Shown here in pieces: positions 16,985 to 25,081 of a DNA stretch of 64,000 bases. Each line of letters begins with the position of its first letter. Position 1 is the stretch's first letter. The notes below the pieces were generated by a model. It ran no database searches, was not told where the DNA came from, and saw only the letters and a program-made list of their open reading frames with translations. The translations under genes and the position numbers were made by a program. This stretch comes from Haladaptatus litoreus (GTDB taxonomy: Archaea; Halobacteriota; Halobacteria; Halobacteriales; Haladaptataceae): positions 372,001-436,000 of the forward strand of contig NZ_FTNO01000001.1 in NCBI RefSeq assembly GCF_900156425.1. The letters run 5' to 3'.

Positions 16985-17527
16985 CTACTCGCTCGCGCTG
17001 TCCCGCACTTTGACCGCCATTCCGGTCGTGAAATCGAGGATGGCGTCCGCGTCGAGTTCGGCGCGGCCGACCGCGAGCAGGTCGCCGTTTTCGTGGGTCA
17101 CGAGGACTTCGTCGCCAGCGCGAATGTCGCCGTCGGCCTCGTCCACGAACTTCGCGAAGACGTTCTTCCCGTCGCGGACGAACGGTTCGCTTTCGTCGCC
17201 GACAACGACCCTACCCGCGGGGGAGTCGAGGACGTCCGCCAGTCGAGCGCCGCCCGCGAGTCCGAGCGTAAACCGACCGTCGGTCGCGTAGGTGACCAGT
17301 CTGGTTCCATCCGCGTGAACCTGCTGTGGGCGTCCGGAGGACGACCGGCGGATTTCTAACTCCTCGTCCCGCGGGAACAACGCGGTGCCAGCACCGGCCC
17401 CGAACTGGTAATCCGCCGTGATGCGAAGGGACGGTAGGTCGTCGGCCTCACTACTCTCGTCTTCTTCTGAGGTTTCGGTGACGGCCGTTCGCTCGATTTC
17501 CGCGCTCTCGGGGTCGGTTTCGGTCAT
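16985..17527 (-). CDS. PUA domain protein
   Basis: Predicted 180-residue protein whose last 75 residues form a PUA RNA-binding domain (RVVVGDESEPFVRDGKNVFAKF, then IRAGDEVLVTHENGDLLAVG). An acidic low-complexity N-terminus of about 35 residues precedes a small alpha/beta domain. Such proteins are thought to act in rRNA or tRNA modification or ribosome assembly, which fits the NAC-trmI neighbours. I chose the ATG at 17527 (MTETDPES); an in-frame start at 17608 adds residues with no sign of coding. Confidence 0.82.
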   Translation of the reverse strand: MTETDPESAEIERTAVTETSEEDESSEADDLPSLRITADYQFGAGAGTALFPRDEELEIRRSSSGRPQQVHADGTRLVTYATDGRFTLGLAGGARLADVLDSPAGRVVVGDESEPFVRDGKNVFAKFVDEADGDIRAGDEVLVTHENGDLLAVGRAELDADAILDFTTGMAVKVRDSASE

Positions 17528-17650
17528 TGCCCCGGCTTTGTTGTGGCGGGGTGAAAGCCCTTCGACATCCCACTGATTGAATTTGATTGGCATGTCATGG
17601 CATATCATTGTTGTTTGGAACCATGGAGCAGTCTATCGGTTTGAGAGTGA

Positions 17651-17657
17651 TTTATTA
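17651..17657 (+). promoter_or_regulatory. promoter box of small membrane protein gene
   Basis: TTTATTA lies 29 bases before the ATG at 17680, the usual distance for a leaderless transcript. Confidence 0.5.
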
Positions 17658-17679
17658 GGAATGAGTCCGAAAGGCGCGT

Positions 17680-17856
17680 ATGAACTCGAAAGAACTGCTG
17701 GGAATCGCGCTTCTCTTCATCGGAAGCGTCGTGATTTTCGCCATTACGTCGATGGCTGGGTCGCTCGTCGGTAACGTCCTCGCCGGTATCGCCACGGTTG
17801 CGCTCGCGGCGGGCGCGCTGATGTACGGAACGGCAGAAGACGGTCGCCCGGTTTAA
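17680..17856 (+). CDS. 58-residue two-helix membrane protein
   Basis: A short frame encoding 58 residues that starts MNSKELLGIALLFIGSVVIF and ends GTAEDGRPV. It has two hydrophobic segments (about 7-26 and 32-50) with a short loop, and a leaderless-type promoter box 29 bases upstream. Its stop overlaps the stop of the convergent LabA-like gene by four bases. Many haloarchaea carry similar tiny membrane proteins of unknown role. The hydrophobic pattern and promoter make it likely real. Confidence 0.65.
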   Translation: MNSKELLGIALLFIGSVVIFAITSMAGSLVGNVLAGIATVALAAGALMYGTAEDGRPV

Positions 17857-18350
17857 AGCAGAAACGTATCGGTTCGTTCGCTCAAATCGACGAACGTGTC
17901 GGCGGCGTCGATGAGTTCTTCCGCGGATGATTCTTGGAACCCCATTACTTCCACGCGCACCCCTTCGTGGCGAAGGTGTGTTGCGAGTCGAGCGAAATCT
18001 CCGTCTCCGGTACAGAGGACGACAGTGTCCACTTTCGGCGCGAGGGTAATCGCGTCGAGACAGATGCCGACGTCCCAGTCGGCCTTCTTCGACCCGTCGC
18101 CGAACGTCTTTATCGCCTTTATTTTCGTCTCGAATCCAATGTCGGTGAGAGCATCGAAAAAGCGGTCTTCGTCGGGGCTATCGGCCTGAATGACATATGC
18201 AATTGCGCGTGTCAAATCGCGTTCCTGCGTCGCCTTCGAGAGGAGAGATGAGTAGTCGATGTTCCGGCTGTAAACACTTTGAGCCGTATGGTAGAGGTTT
18301 TGCGCGTCGGCCAACACCGTGACGCGCTGGGCCGGATGAATCTCGGTCAT
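17853..18350 (-). CDS. NYN domain protein, LabA/DUF88 family
   Basis: Predicted 165-residue single-domain NYN (PIN-like) protein. The acidic residues of the putative nuclease site are visible: LADAQNLYH near residue 13, KKADWDVGICLDAI near 89, and VLCTGDGDFARL near 112. Members are believed to cleave RNA with a divalent metal ion; LabA relatives also affect circadian output in cyanobacteria, but that cannot be carried over here. The gene is single and converges with the 58-residue protein, sharing four bases. Confidence 0.85.
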   Translation of the reverse strand: MTEIHPAQRVTVLADAQNLYHTAQSVYSRNIDYSSLLSKATQERDLTRAIAYVIQADSPDEDRFFDALTDIGFETKIKAIKTFGDGSKKADWDVGICLDAITLAPKVDTVVLCTGDGDFARLATHLRHEGVRVEVMGFQESSAEELIDAADTFVDLSERTDTFLL

Positions 18351-18399
18351 ACTTTGGTGTGATAACTACTCGCATAAAGAGGTTCCTGCTTTATCCCCA

Positions 18400-19041
18400 T
18401 CAGCTTTCTGGGGTTTCGTGCCACGTAAGCGAGAGGGTGTCGGGGTCGAGTATGTAATATCGCTCCCACGTTGGTGCCACGCTAACGACACGAGTTCCGT
18501 CTATGGCCGTCTCCGTGTGCTGGTGATGGTGGCCGATGAGACAGAGGTCTGGGTCGAGTGCGGAAAGCAAATCGTCGATGTACGGACAGCCGACTTCGTA
18601 CTCCTCGGACACGGGCAGTCCGTGCGGTGCTTCGTGCGTCATCAGCACGTCAACCGATTCTAGCGCCATTGCGCGCTCCACGTCTTCGTGCGTGAAATGC
18701 CGTCTTCGCTCACCGACGAGGTTCGCCCGTGGTCGGTCGTACTGGGTCGGCGCGTAATTCCCCGACAGTCCGGCGATTCGAAGCCCATTCAGTTCGACCA
18801 TGCTGCTGGCCAACAGGGTTGCGTTCCGCACGTCCGAGTTGGAAACCAGTCCGTTCCGGAGCGCAGAAATCGTATCGAAGTCCTCGTTGTTGCCCGCGAT
18901 GAACCACGTCGGTTTCGGCAAGTCGTAGTACATCAAGTCGCCGAGTTGCAGAGTGACGTCTTGGTTCGCTTCGCGGTAGGCCGCAAAGAGCGCGCGCCGT
19001 TTTTCCGGGGTGGCGGCGTGAGCATCTCCGAGGACGAGCAT
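18400..19041 (-). CDS. metallophosphoesterase family protein
   Basis: Predicted 213-residue calcineurin-like phosphoesterase. Metal-binding motifs appear in order: GDAH at residue 5, QLGDLMYYD, GNNED, THEAPHG and GHHHQH. The compact size fits YfcE/MJ0936-like phosphodiesterases, whose natural substrates are mostly unknown. The ATG at 19041 (MLVLGDAH) places the first metal motif right at the N-terminus as in relatives; an in-frame extension to 19197 would overlap the next gene. Confidence 0.85.
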   Translation of the reverse strand: MLVLGDAHAATPEKRRALFAAYREANQDVTLQLGDLMYYDLPKPTWFIAGNNEDFDTISALRNGLVSNSDVRNATLLASSMVELNGLRIAGLSGNYAPTQYDRPRANLVGERRRHFTHEDVERAMALESVDVLMTHEAPHGLPVSEEYEVGCPYIDDLLSALDPDLCLIGHHHQHTETAIDGTRVVSVAPTWERYYILDPDTLSLTWHETPES

Positions 19042-19087
19042 CGACAGTGATTTTTTCCGGAGACATGATAATACCGCCGGATTCAGT

Positions 19088-19420
19088 TCACCCGGAAAGA
19101 ACGAGTGCGACGGCGGCGAACGCCAGCAGCCCGATTCCATAAAACAGGACTTTGATGTCTCCGTCCATCGCTTTCGCTTGCGTATCGGCGGGGTCAACGA
19201 TTGTACTCGAAATTCCCATCGAATCGGCGTTGGTCATCGCAGTACCCATTCGGACGGTTCCGGTTCCGCCGAGCGCGAACAGCAGTGCCACCAATCCGAG
19301 GCCGAACAGACAGAGGAGAACCATTCCGGACTGAGTTATGACGTAGGTGAGGGCCACTGTCAAACCGGCGTAGACGAGTGTATATCGAACACCACACCGA
19401 CCGATGAGGTTCCAATTCAT
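19088..19420 (-). CDS. membrane protein of unknown function
   Basis: Predicted 110-residue protein with two hydrophobic stretches in the first half (about 12-30 and 31-50) and one at the C-terminus (about 91-109). A soluble segment between them contains TVRMGTAMTNADSMGISSTIVDP. No family is recognised. It lies 46 bases upstream of the phosphoesterase gene on the same strand, so they may be cotranscribed. Its own upstream region is AT-rich. Confidence 0.65.
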   Translation of the reverse strand: MNWNLIGRCGVRYTLVYAGLTVALTYVITQSGMVLLCLFGLGLVALLFALGGTGTVRMGTAMTNADSMGISSTIVDPADTQAKAMDGDIKVLFYGIGLLAFAAVALVLSG

Positions 19421-19608
19421 GTCCTGCTATTTGATTAACTGGTGAATAAATATATCTTCGTACCGAGATGGGTGATTTATTTTTACTGACGCTGAAACAG
19501 TCTAGCGGCGTCGATAGATACAAAAGTGAAAGAAACAGCATCTGTCGAGTATATTATTTTTTGTTCTATGTATATGCTTGCGATTATAATCGCGGTGTGA
19601 CGAAAAAC

Positions 19609-20236
19609 TACGCGGGCGGCAATTCGCTCTACGGTATCGACCGCAAGGGTTCGGAAGGGCTGGCCGGCGGCAACGGCGGAACCATCTTCCGGCGAACTAG
19701 TCGCGGGTGGCAGGCCGCCGAAACGCCTGTTTCGGTGACGCTGCTCGATGGTCGCAACCGCGGACACGGCGGATTCGGGAAGCGTCACGGTGCTCACCGT
19801 CACCATCCGTGGTCACGTCGCCGGCGCGAGCTACCTGACGCTCTCGGTGAACGCGCTCGGCGACGAAGACGGCGACAGTTACGACGTGAGCGGAGTAACC
19901 GACGGGTCACTGACGGTCGGAAAAGAGGATTCGGACAACGGTGATGATTCGGATGGCGATCCCGGTGACGGCGACGATTCGGACGGTGACGACGGAAACG
20001 CGGATGACGGCGACAGGGAGAAAGACCGCGACGAAAATGGCGGTGGCGATGACGACGAAGATGACTCGGACGACGACAGTGGCGGCGACGACGGTGATTC
20101 CGACGACGGAAACAACGATGGAAGCGACGACGGAGACGACGAAGAAGACCTGCTGACGACTGACACCGAACTCCGAGCATCGGAGTTCGGGGTTCGATTT
20201 TCCCATTCCGATTTTCCGATTTTTGATTTTGTTTAA
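19609..20236 (+). pseudogene. decayed surface protein gene, cohesin-like remnant
   Basis: The open part from 19748 encodes GSVTVLTVTIRGHVAGASYL, SVNALGDEDGDSYDVSGVTDG and SLTV, then a long Asp/Gly/Ser acidic tail. That is what the end of a haloarchaeal cohesin-type surface domain with an acidic linker looks like. The same frame is stopped just before 19748, while the frame beside it reads AETPVSVTLLDG immediately upstream, so a frameshift near 19745 splits the domain. No signal peptide or start lies ahead, and the C-terminus lacks any anchor. I read it as a 5'-truncated, frameshifted relic. Alternatively it is a short expressed acidic protein from 19748. Confidence 0.5.
20166..20190 (+). terminator. 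hairpin and T-rich tail after the surface protein remnant
   Basis: CCGAACTCCGA-gca-TCGGAGTTCGG is a perfect 11-base-arm hairpin, followed by several T-runs between 20200 and 20235. It overlaps the end of the open frame, suggesting that the last residues of that frame are not functional coding sequence. Confidence 0.5.
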
Positions 20237-20483
20237 AAGGCTGATTGTCAACAGTGGCGACCACATATCTGCCTGCGGCGTAAGGCATAAGTTCCCACGG
20301 AAACAGCCCTGTTGTATATGCCATGTGCTGTCGCTCACTCCCTGTTCGCGTATGGGACAAGCGACGGCACAGTCGGAAAACGCAAAAAACGCGTGAACTG
20401 AACGGTTCTCGGCGGGATTGGCACACCCGTCGTTTGCCACCTTCGTTTTGCACCGCGCGACCACCGATTTCCGACTCAAAACA

Positions 20484-21374
20484 ATGACGAACACACCGTT
20501 CCGCGGGGTCTACCCCGCGATGACCACGCCCTTCGCGGGCGACCACGACCGCATCGATTACGACCAACTCCGTAGCGACGCCCAACGCCTCGAACGCGCT
20601 GGCGTCCACGGCCTCGTCCCCGTCGGTTCGACCGGCGAGAGCGCGACCCTGACCCACGACGAACACGCGGAAGTCGTGGAGGCAGTGGTGGAGGCCGTCG
20701 ATATTCCAGTTATCGCCGGAACCGGAAGCAACGCTACGCACGAAGCACTCGAACTCTCCCGGCGAGCAGAAGACGCCGGGGCCGACGGACTCCTTCTCAT
20801 CTCGCCGTACTACAACAAGCCCGAACCGGCGGGCATGGAGCGCCATTTCCGAACCATCGCCGACGAGGTGGATCTGCCACAAATCGTCTACAACGTCCCG
20901 TCTCGGACGGGCCGAAACATCGACGTAGAGACGACGGTTTCGCTGGCGGAACACGAAAACATCGCGGGCTACAAGGCCGCGAGCGGCGACCTCGGGCAAA
21001 TCGGCGAAATCATCGAGCGAACCCGCGATGAGGAGTTCTCCGTACTTTCGGGCGACGACGCGCTGACGCTTCCGATGCTGTCGCTCGGCGCGACTGGCAC
21101 CATCAGCGTGTCCGCGAACGTCGAACCGGAGCGAACATGCGAGTTGGTCGAATCGGCGCTCGATGGCGATTACGGCAGCGCGCAGGAACTCCAGCACGAA
21201 CTCGGGCCGCTGTTCCGCACGCTGTTTTCCGAGACGAATCCGATTCCGGTCAAGACGGCGATGGAGATTCGGGAGTACGGCCCGAGCGAACTGCGCCCGC
21301 CCCTCTCGGCCCTCTCCGAGGAAAACCGTGAAGAGCTAGCCGAGGTTCTGAATCGACTGGAGGAACCAGCATGA
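20484..21374 (+). CDS. dapA: 4-hydroxy-tetrahydrodipicolinate synthase
   Basis: Predicted 296-residue DapA, first committed step of the diaminopimelate route to lysine: condenses aspartate semialdehyde and pyruvate. Lys164 (GYKAASGD) is the Schiff-base lysine, Tyr136 in IVYNVPSRTG is the second signature, and GSTGES near 48 binds substrate. Full length. The ATG at 20484 fits the family N-terminus (NTPFRGVYPAMTTPF). It opens a six-gene operon in which every junction is an ATGA overlap. The 247 bases upstream contain an 11-base-arm hairpin with one G-T pair (20325-20335 with 20360-20370) that may be a leader structure. Confidence 0.94.
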   Translation: MTNTPFRGVYPAMTTPFAGDHDRIDYDQLRSDAQRLERAGVHGLVPVGSTGESATLTHDEHAEVVEAVVEAVDIPVIAGTGSNATHEALELSRRAEDAGADGLLLISPYYNKPEPAGMERHFRTIADEVDLPQIVYNVPSRTGRNIDVETTVSLAEHENIAGYKAASGDLGQIGEIIERTRDEEFSVLSGDDALTLPMLSLGATGTISVSANVEPERTCELVESALDGDYGSAQELQHELGPLFRTLFSETNPIPVKTAMEIREYGPSELRPPLSALSEENREELAEVLNRLEEPA

Positions 21375-22183
21375 CGCGCGTTTCGGCCCCCGAAACGCGC
21401 GTCCTCGTCTCCGGCGCGACCGGCCGAATGGGACGCCGCGTCATCGAGGAGGCGGCCGCCCGCGACGACGTTCGCGTCGTCGCGGGCGTAAGCCGTGACC
21501 TGTCGGGAGAAATTTCCGGAATCCCCGTCGAACCGGCCGGGGAGTTCGGGGTCGTACTCGCCGAGTACGACCCCGATGTACTGGTTGATTTTTCGGTTCC
21601 CGAAGCCAGTCGGGAGTTCGTTGCCGACTGCGCCGAAGCGAACGTCGCCTGCGTCGTGGGAACGACCGGATTTGAGGCAGACGAATTTGCAGAAGACGAG
21701 TTCGCGGAGGGCGGCGAGGCCGCCCTCCGCGAAGCGAGCGAACAGGTGCCCGTCCTCCACGCGAGCAACTTCTCGCGGGGGATTCAGGCGTTGCTTCGCG
21801 CAGTCGAGGGTGCAGTCCGCGATTTACCCGGATACGACGTGGAAATTACGGAGTCTCATCACCGACACAAGCGCGATGCGCCGAGCGGAACCGCGAACGC
21901 GATTCTCGACCGAATCGAATCCGCAGGGGAGTTCGGTGGACGAGTGCATGGCCGCGAGGGAGAATCCCTGCGCGAGTCGGGCGAAATCGGCGTCCACGCG
22001 CGGCGTGCAGGCGGAATCAGAGGCGAGCACGAACTCCTGCTGGCGAACGAGCACGAGGAACTGCGACTGACCCATCGCGCAGGAAGCAGGGCAGTGTTCG
22101 CCGACGGGGCACTCGACGCGGCGGTGTGGCTTGCCGGACGAGGTGCAGGACGGTACGATTTCAGCGAGGTAGTAGCAGAATGA
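21371..22183 (+). CDS. dapB: 4-hydroxy-tetrahydrodipicolinate reductase
   Basis: Predicted 270-residue DapB, NAD(P)H-dependent second step. The dinucleotide motif GATGRMGRRV begins at residue 15, and the substrate-binding block HHRHKRDAPSGTA lies near residue 159. Two perfect inverted repeats sit inside the gene: 21373-21403 (arms 14, encoding TRVSAPETRV at the very start) and 21701-21733 (arms 15, residues 111-121). The first gives an N-terminus about seven residues longer than expected, with TRV occurring twice, as though an inverted copy had been inserted. Confidence 0.94.
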   Translation: MTRVSAPETRVLVSGATGRMGRRVIEEAAARDDVRVVAGVSRDLSGEISGIPVEPAGEFGVVLAEYDPDVLVDFSVPEASREFVADCAEANVACVVGTTGFEADEFAEDEFAEGGEAALREASEQVPVLHASNFSRGIQALLRAVEGAVRDLPGYDVEITESHHRHKRDAPSGTANAILDRIESAGEFGGRVHGREGESLRESGEIGVHARRAGGIRGEHELLLANEHEELRLTHRAGSRAVFADGALDAAVWLAGRGAGRYDFSEVVAE

Positions 22184-23004
22184 GAAACGACATAGGAGAG
22201 CTGTGGCGGCGGTACGAATCGGACGAATTGAATGCAGAAAGCGCCGGAGAGGACGAGTACGAAACTCTCGAAACGTTCCTCGACGCGCTGGAGGCGGGCG
22301 AGATTCGCGCCGCCGAAAAGCGCGACGGCGCGTGGGAAGCGAACGAGTGGGTGAAGCAGGGCATTCTGCTGAACTTCGGCCTTCGAAACACCGAGGGCAG
22401 AGAGTACGGCGACGTGACCTACTACGACGTGCTTCCACTGCAGGAAACCGACGACCTTCCGGAGCGCGGAACCCGCAACACGCCCGACGGAACCGTGCTC
22501 CGTCGTGGCGCGCATATCGGGTCGAGTTGTATCATGATGAGTCCGAGTTTCGTCAACATCGGCGCGTCCGTGGGCGACGGGACGCTGGTCGATTCCTGCA
22601 ACACGGTCGGCTCCTGCGCCCAAATCGGCGCGAACGTGAAGTTGGGCGCGAACACCCTCATCGGCGGCGTCCTCGAACCCGTCGAAAGCACGCCCGTCAT
22701 CGTGGAGGACGACGTAACCCTCGGCGCTGGCTGTCGAGTTACCTCGGGATTCGTCGTCGGCGAGGGAAGCATCGTCGGCGAGAACACGCTTCTCACGCCG
22801 CGAATCCCCGTCTACGACCTCGTGGACGAAGAAATCCTGTACGGTCACCTTCCCGAAAACCGGCGTGCATTCACCCGATTCGTGGAATCCGGAATCGGCG
22901 ACCACGACCTGTTCGACGGCGGGGCGTTCAAGCCCGCCGTCGTCGCCCTCGACGTGGAAGACGACACGCTGGAACAAGTCGAACGGGAGGAGGCCCTGCG
23001 ATGA
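22180..23004 (+). CDS. dapD: 2,3,4,5-tetrahydropyridine-2,6-dicarboxylate N-succinyltransferase
   Basis: Predicted 274-residue DapD, which succinylates tetrahydrodipicolinate and so commits the operon to the succinylase branch. The C-terminal two thirds consist of hexapeptide repeats forming a left-handed beta helix (GAHIGSSCIM, VGDGTLVDSCNTVGSCAQIGANVKLG and following). The motif SPSFVNIGA and the terminal region with FKPAVVALDVED match the family. It starts with ATG at 22180 overlapping the dapB stop. Presence of dapD and dapE together shows which pathway variant is used. Confidence 0.93.
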   Translation: MRNDIGELWRRYESDELNAESAGEDEYETLETFLDALEAGEIRAAEKRDGAWEANEWVKQGILLNFGLRNTEGREYGDVTYYDVLPLQETDDLPERGTRNTPDGTVLRRGAHIGSSCIMMSPSFVNIGASVGDGTLVDSCNTVGSCAQIGANVKLGANTLIGGVLEPVESTPVIVEDDVTLGAGCRVTSGFVVGEGSIVGENTLLTPRIPVYDLVDEEILYGHLPENRRAFTRFVESGIGDHDLFDGGAFKPAVVALDVEDDTLEQVEREEALR

Positions 23005-24248
23005 TGGCTGAAAGCGACACTGACAATCCCGATGTACGGCGATTGTCGGACTGGTCTGAAGGGCGACTCGAATCGCTCGCCCAGGAATATGGAACGCCGC
23101 TGTACGTCACCGACCTCGGGCGCGTGCGCGAGAACTACCGACGATTCTCCGCCGCGTTTCCGAACGCGGACGTTCACTACGCCGCGAAAGCGAACACCTC
23201 ACGGGCGGTTCTCAGAACGCTGGAAGCAGAGGATTCGAGCGTCGAATGTGCCTCGGCGGGCGAAGCCGAGCGCGCCGTTGCCGCGGGATTTGAGGGTGAG
23301 CGCGTTCACTACACGGCGGTCAATCCGCCCGCGGAAGACCTCGATAGGGCGGTCGAACTCGCCGACGAACATCCCGGCCTGACGATTACCGTCGGCGCGG
23401 CAGACACCATCGACCGACTCGCGGAACGCGGCTACGACGGACGGCTCTGTCTTCGGGTCAACCCCGGCGTCGGTGCCGGACACCACGAGAAGGTGCGAAC
23501 CGGCGCGGACGCGAAATTCGGTGTGCCCTACAAGCGCGCCGCGGAACTGCTCGAATCCGCCGCGAACGACTTCGATGTCGTCGGGATTCACGCCCACGCG
23601 GGAAGTGGAATCTCGGGCGATGATTTGAGCAACCATCGGGAACTCGTCTCGCGGATGGGCGAACTGGCGCGAAGTCTCGACATCCCACTCGAATTTGTCG
23701 ATGTCGGCGGTGGATTCGGCGTTCCGTACCGCCCCGACGAATCGCCGCTCGACCTCGATTCGGTCGCGGCGGCGACTCGGGATGCACTCGGGAACATCGA
23801 CGCGACGCTCGTCGTGGAACCCGGTCGGTATCTCGTTGCCGATGCTGGTGTCCTGTTGACCCGGATCAACACGGTCAAAGAAACGCCGGAAATCACTGTT
23901 CTCGGCGTCGATGCTGGAATGACGACGCTCGCCCGGCCTGCACTGTACGACGCCTATCACCACGTCCGGAATCTTTCTTCGGACGCCCCTGAAATCGAAA
24001 CGACCATCGCCGGGCCGATTTGCGAAAGTTCGGACACCTTCGGCGAACACACGGTTGCCGACCCGGAACGCGACGACCTGCTGGCAATCGGCAACGCCGG
24101 AGCATACGGCTACGAAATGGCGAGCCAGTACAACTCTCGTCCACGGCCCGCAGTCGTCGTGGTCGATGGCGACCGCAGTGCGGTCGCGCATCGACGCGAA
24201 ACGCTGAGTGATGTACTCGCGACCGAACAGGAGGTAAACTGGCGATGA
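23001..24248 (+). CDS. lysA: diaminopimelate decarboxylase
   Basis: Predicted 415-residue fold-III PLP enzyme that decarboxylates meso-diaminopimelate to lysine, the last step. Lys63 (VHYAAKANTS) is the PLP lysine. GIHAHAGSGI near 200, the glycine-rich GGGFGVPY near 243, the EPGRY motif and ICESSDTFGEH near 345 complete the active site. Two possible starts, 23001 and 23004, give MMAES or MAES. It overlaps dapD and dapF by four bases each, so the final enzyme is encoded in the middle of the operon. Confidence 0.94.
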   Translation: MMAESDTDNPDVRRLSDWSEGRLESLAQEYGTPLYVTDLGRVRENYRRFSAAFPNADVHYAAKANTSRAVLRTLEAEDSSVECASAGEAERAVAAGFEGERVHYTAVNPPAEDLDRAVELADEHPGLTITVGAADTIDRLAERGYDGRLCLRVNPGVGAGHHEKVRTGADAKFGVPYKRAAELLESAANDFDVVGIHAHAGSGISGDDLSNHRELVSRMGELARSLDIPLEFVDVGGGFGVPYRPDESPLDLDSVAAATRDALGNIDATLVVEPGRYLVADAGVLLTRINTVKETPEITVLGVDAGMTTLARPALYDAYHHVRNLSSDAPEIETTIAGPICESSDTFGEHTVADPERDDLLAIGNAGAYGYEMASQYNSRPRPAVVVVDGDRSAVAHRRETLSDVLATEQEVNWR

Positions 24249-25081
24249 ACGTGTCGTTCGAGAAGTACCACGGAACCGGCAACGACTTCGTCATCGTAGA
24301 CGCGAGCGTCTGCGTTCCCGACCGCGCAGGCTTCGCGCGCGAAGCCTGCGACCGGGCCGAGGGAATCGGTGCAGACGGCGTTCTCTTCCTCGCCCTCGAA
24401 CCAAACTACCGGCCGCCGAGGGTCATCATGACGCTCGTACAACCCGACGGAAGCACCGCGGAGATGTGCGGCAACGGCGCTCGCTGTGCCGCGATGTGGG
24501 CCGCGGAACGGGCGGACGCCGACGAGGTTATGATAGACACCCTCGCCGGAACGCGATACGCGAGCGTCCACGACGACGGGGCGACCATCGAGATGGGCGC
24601 GCCCGACTTCTCGCCGGATGGCGTTTCGCTCGCGCAGGACGAACCGCTCGTGCAGGCGGAAATCGGCGGCTACGACGTGACGGCCGTAAACACGGGCGTC
24701 CCCCACGCCGTCGTCTTCGTGGACGACGTGGATTCGGTCGACATCGACCGGGATGCACCGCCGATTCGCCACCACGAACTGTTCCCGGAGGGCGCGAACG
24801 TCACCTTCGCATCCCCCCGCGAGGGCGGATTCGACCAGCGAACCTTCGAGCGCGGCGTCGAAGGCGAAACCCAATCCTGTGGAACCGGCGCGGTTGCAAT
24901 CGCGGCGGTTGCCCGGCGACTCGGGATGACTGACGAGGAACTGATTTCGGTGTCGCCACCCGGCGGTGACCTCGAAGTCGCGCTCGGCGAACGATACGCC
25001 ACGCTGTCCGGCCCGGTCGAAACCGAGTTCGAGGGACGGGTTCGAATCTCCACGGCGGGCCGACTCGATTTGGAAGCATGA
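24245..25081 (+). CDS. dapF: diaminopimelate epimerase
   Basis: Predicted 278-residue cofactor-independent epimerase converting LL- to meso-diaminopimelate. Both catalytic cysteines are visible: MCGNGARCAA near residue 76 and QSCGTGAVA near 213. The start FEKYHGTGNDFV is the family signature. A perfect 26-base palindrome without spacer at 24325-24350 encodes residues 28-35 (RAGFAREAC), a surface-like loop ahead of the EGIGADGV motif. The ATG overlaps the lysA stop. Confidence 0.94.
   Translation: MNVSFEKYHGTGNDFVIVDASVCVPDRAGFAREACDRAEGIGADGVLFLALEPNYRPPRVIMTLVQPDGSTAEMCGNGARCAAMWAAERADADEVMIDTLAGTRYASVHDDGATIEMGAPDFSPDGVSLAQDEPLVQAEIGGYDVTAVNTGVPHAVVFVDDVDSVDIDRDAPPIRHHELFPEGANVTFASPREGGFDQRTFERGVEGETQSCGTGAVAIAAVARRLGMTDEELISVSPPGGDLEVALGERYATLSGPVETEFEGRVRISTAGRLDLEA

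Noticed and set aside
19941..20156. Thr/Met-rich open frame inside the acidic tail region
   Set aside because: An alternative frame of GAC/GAT repeats; low-complexity artefact.
19800..21197. Minus-strand open frame of 465 codons across dapA
   Set aside because: Antisense shadow of dapA and of the acidic remnant. A stretch reading GLFPWELMPYAAGRYVV near 20250-20310 looks vaguely like a transposon protein tail, but I cannot support it as a relic.
22203..23000. Extension of lysA upstream through dapD
   Set aside because: Arg-rich shadow frame of dapD; LysA begins at 23001.
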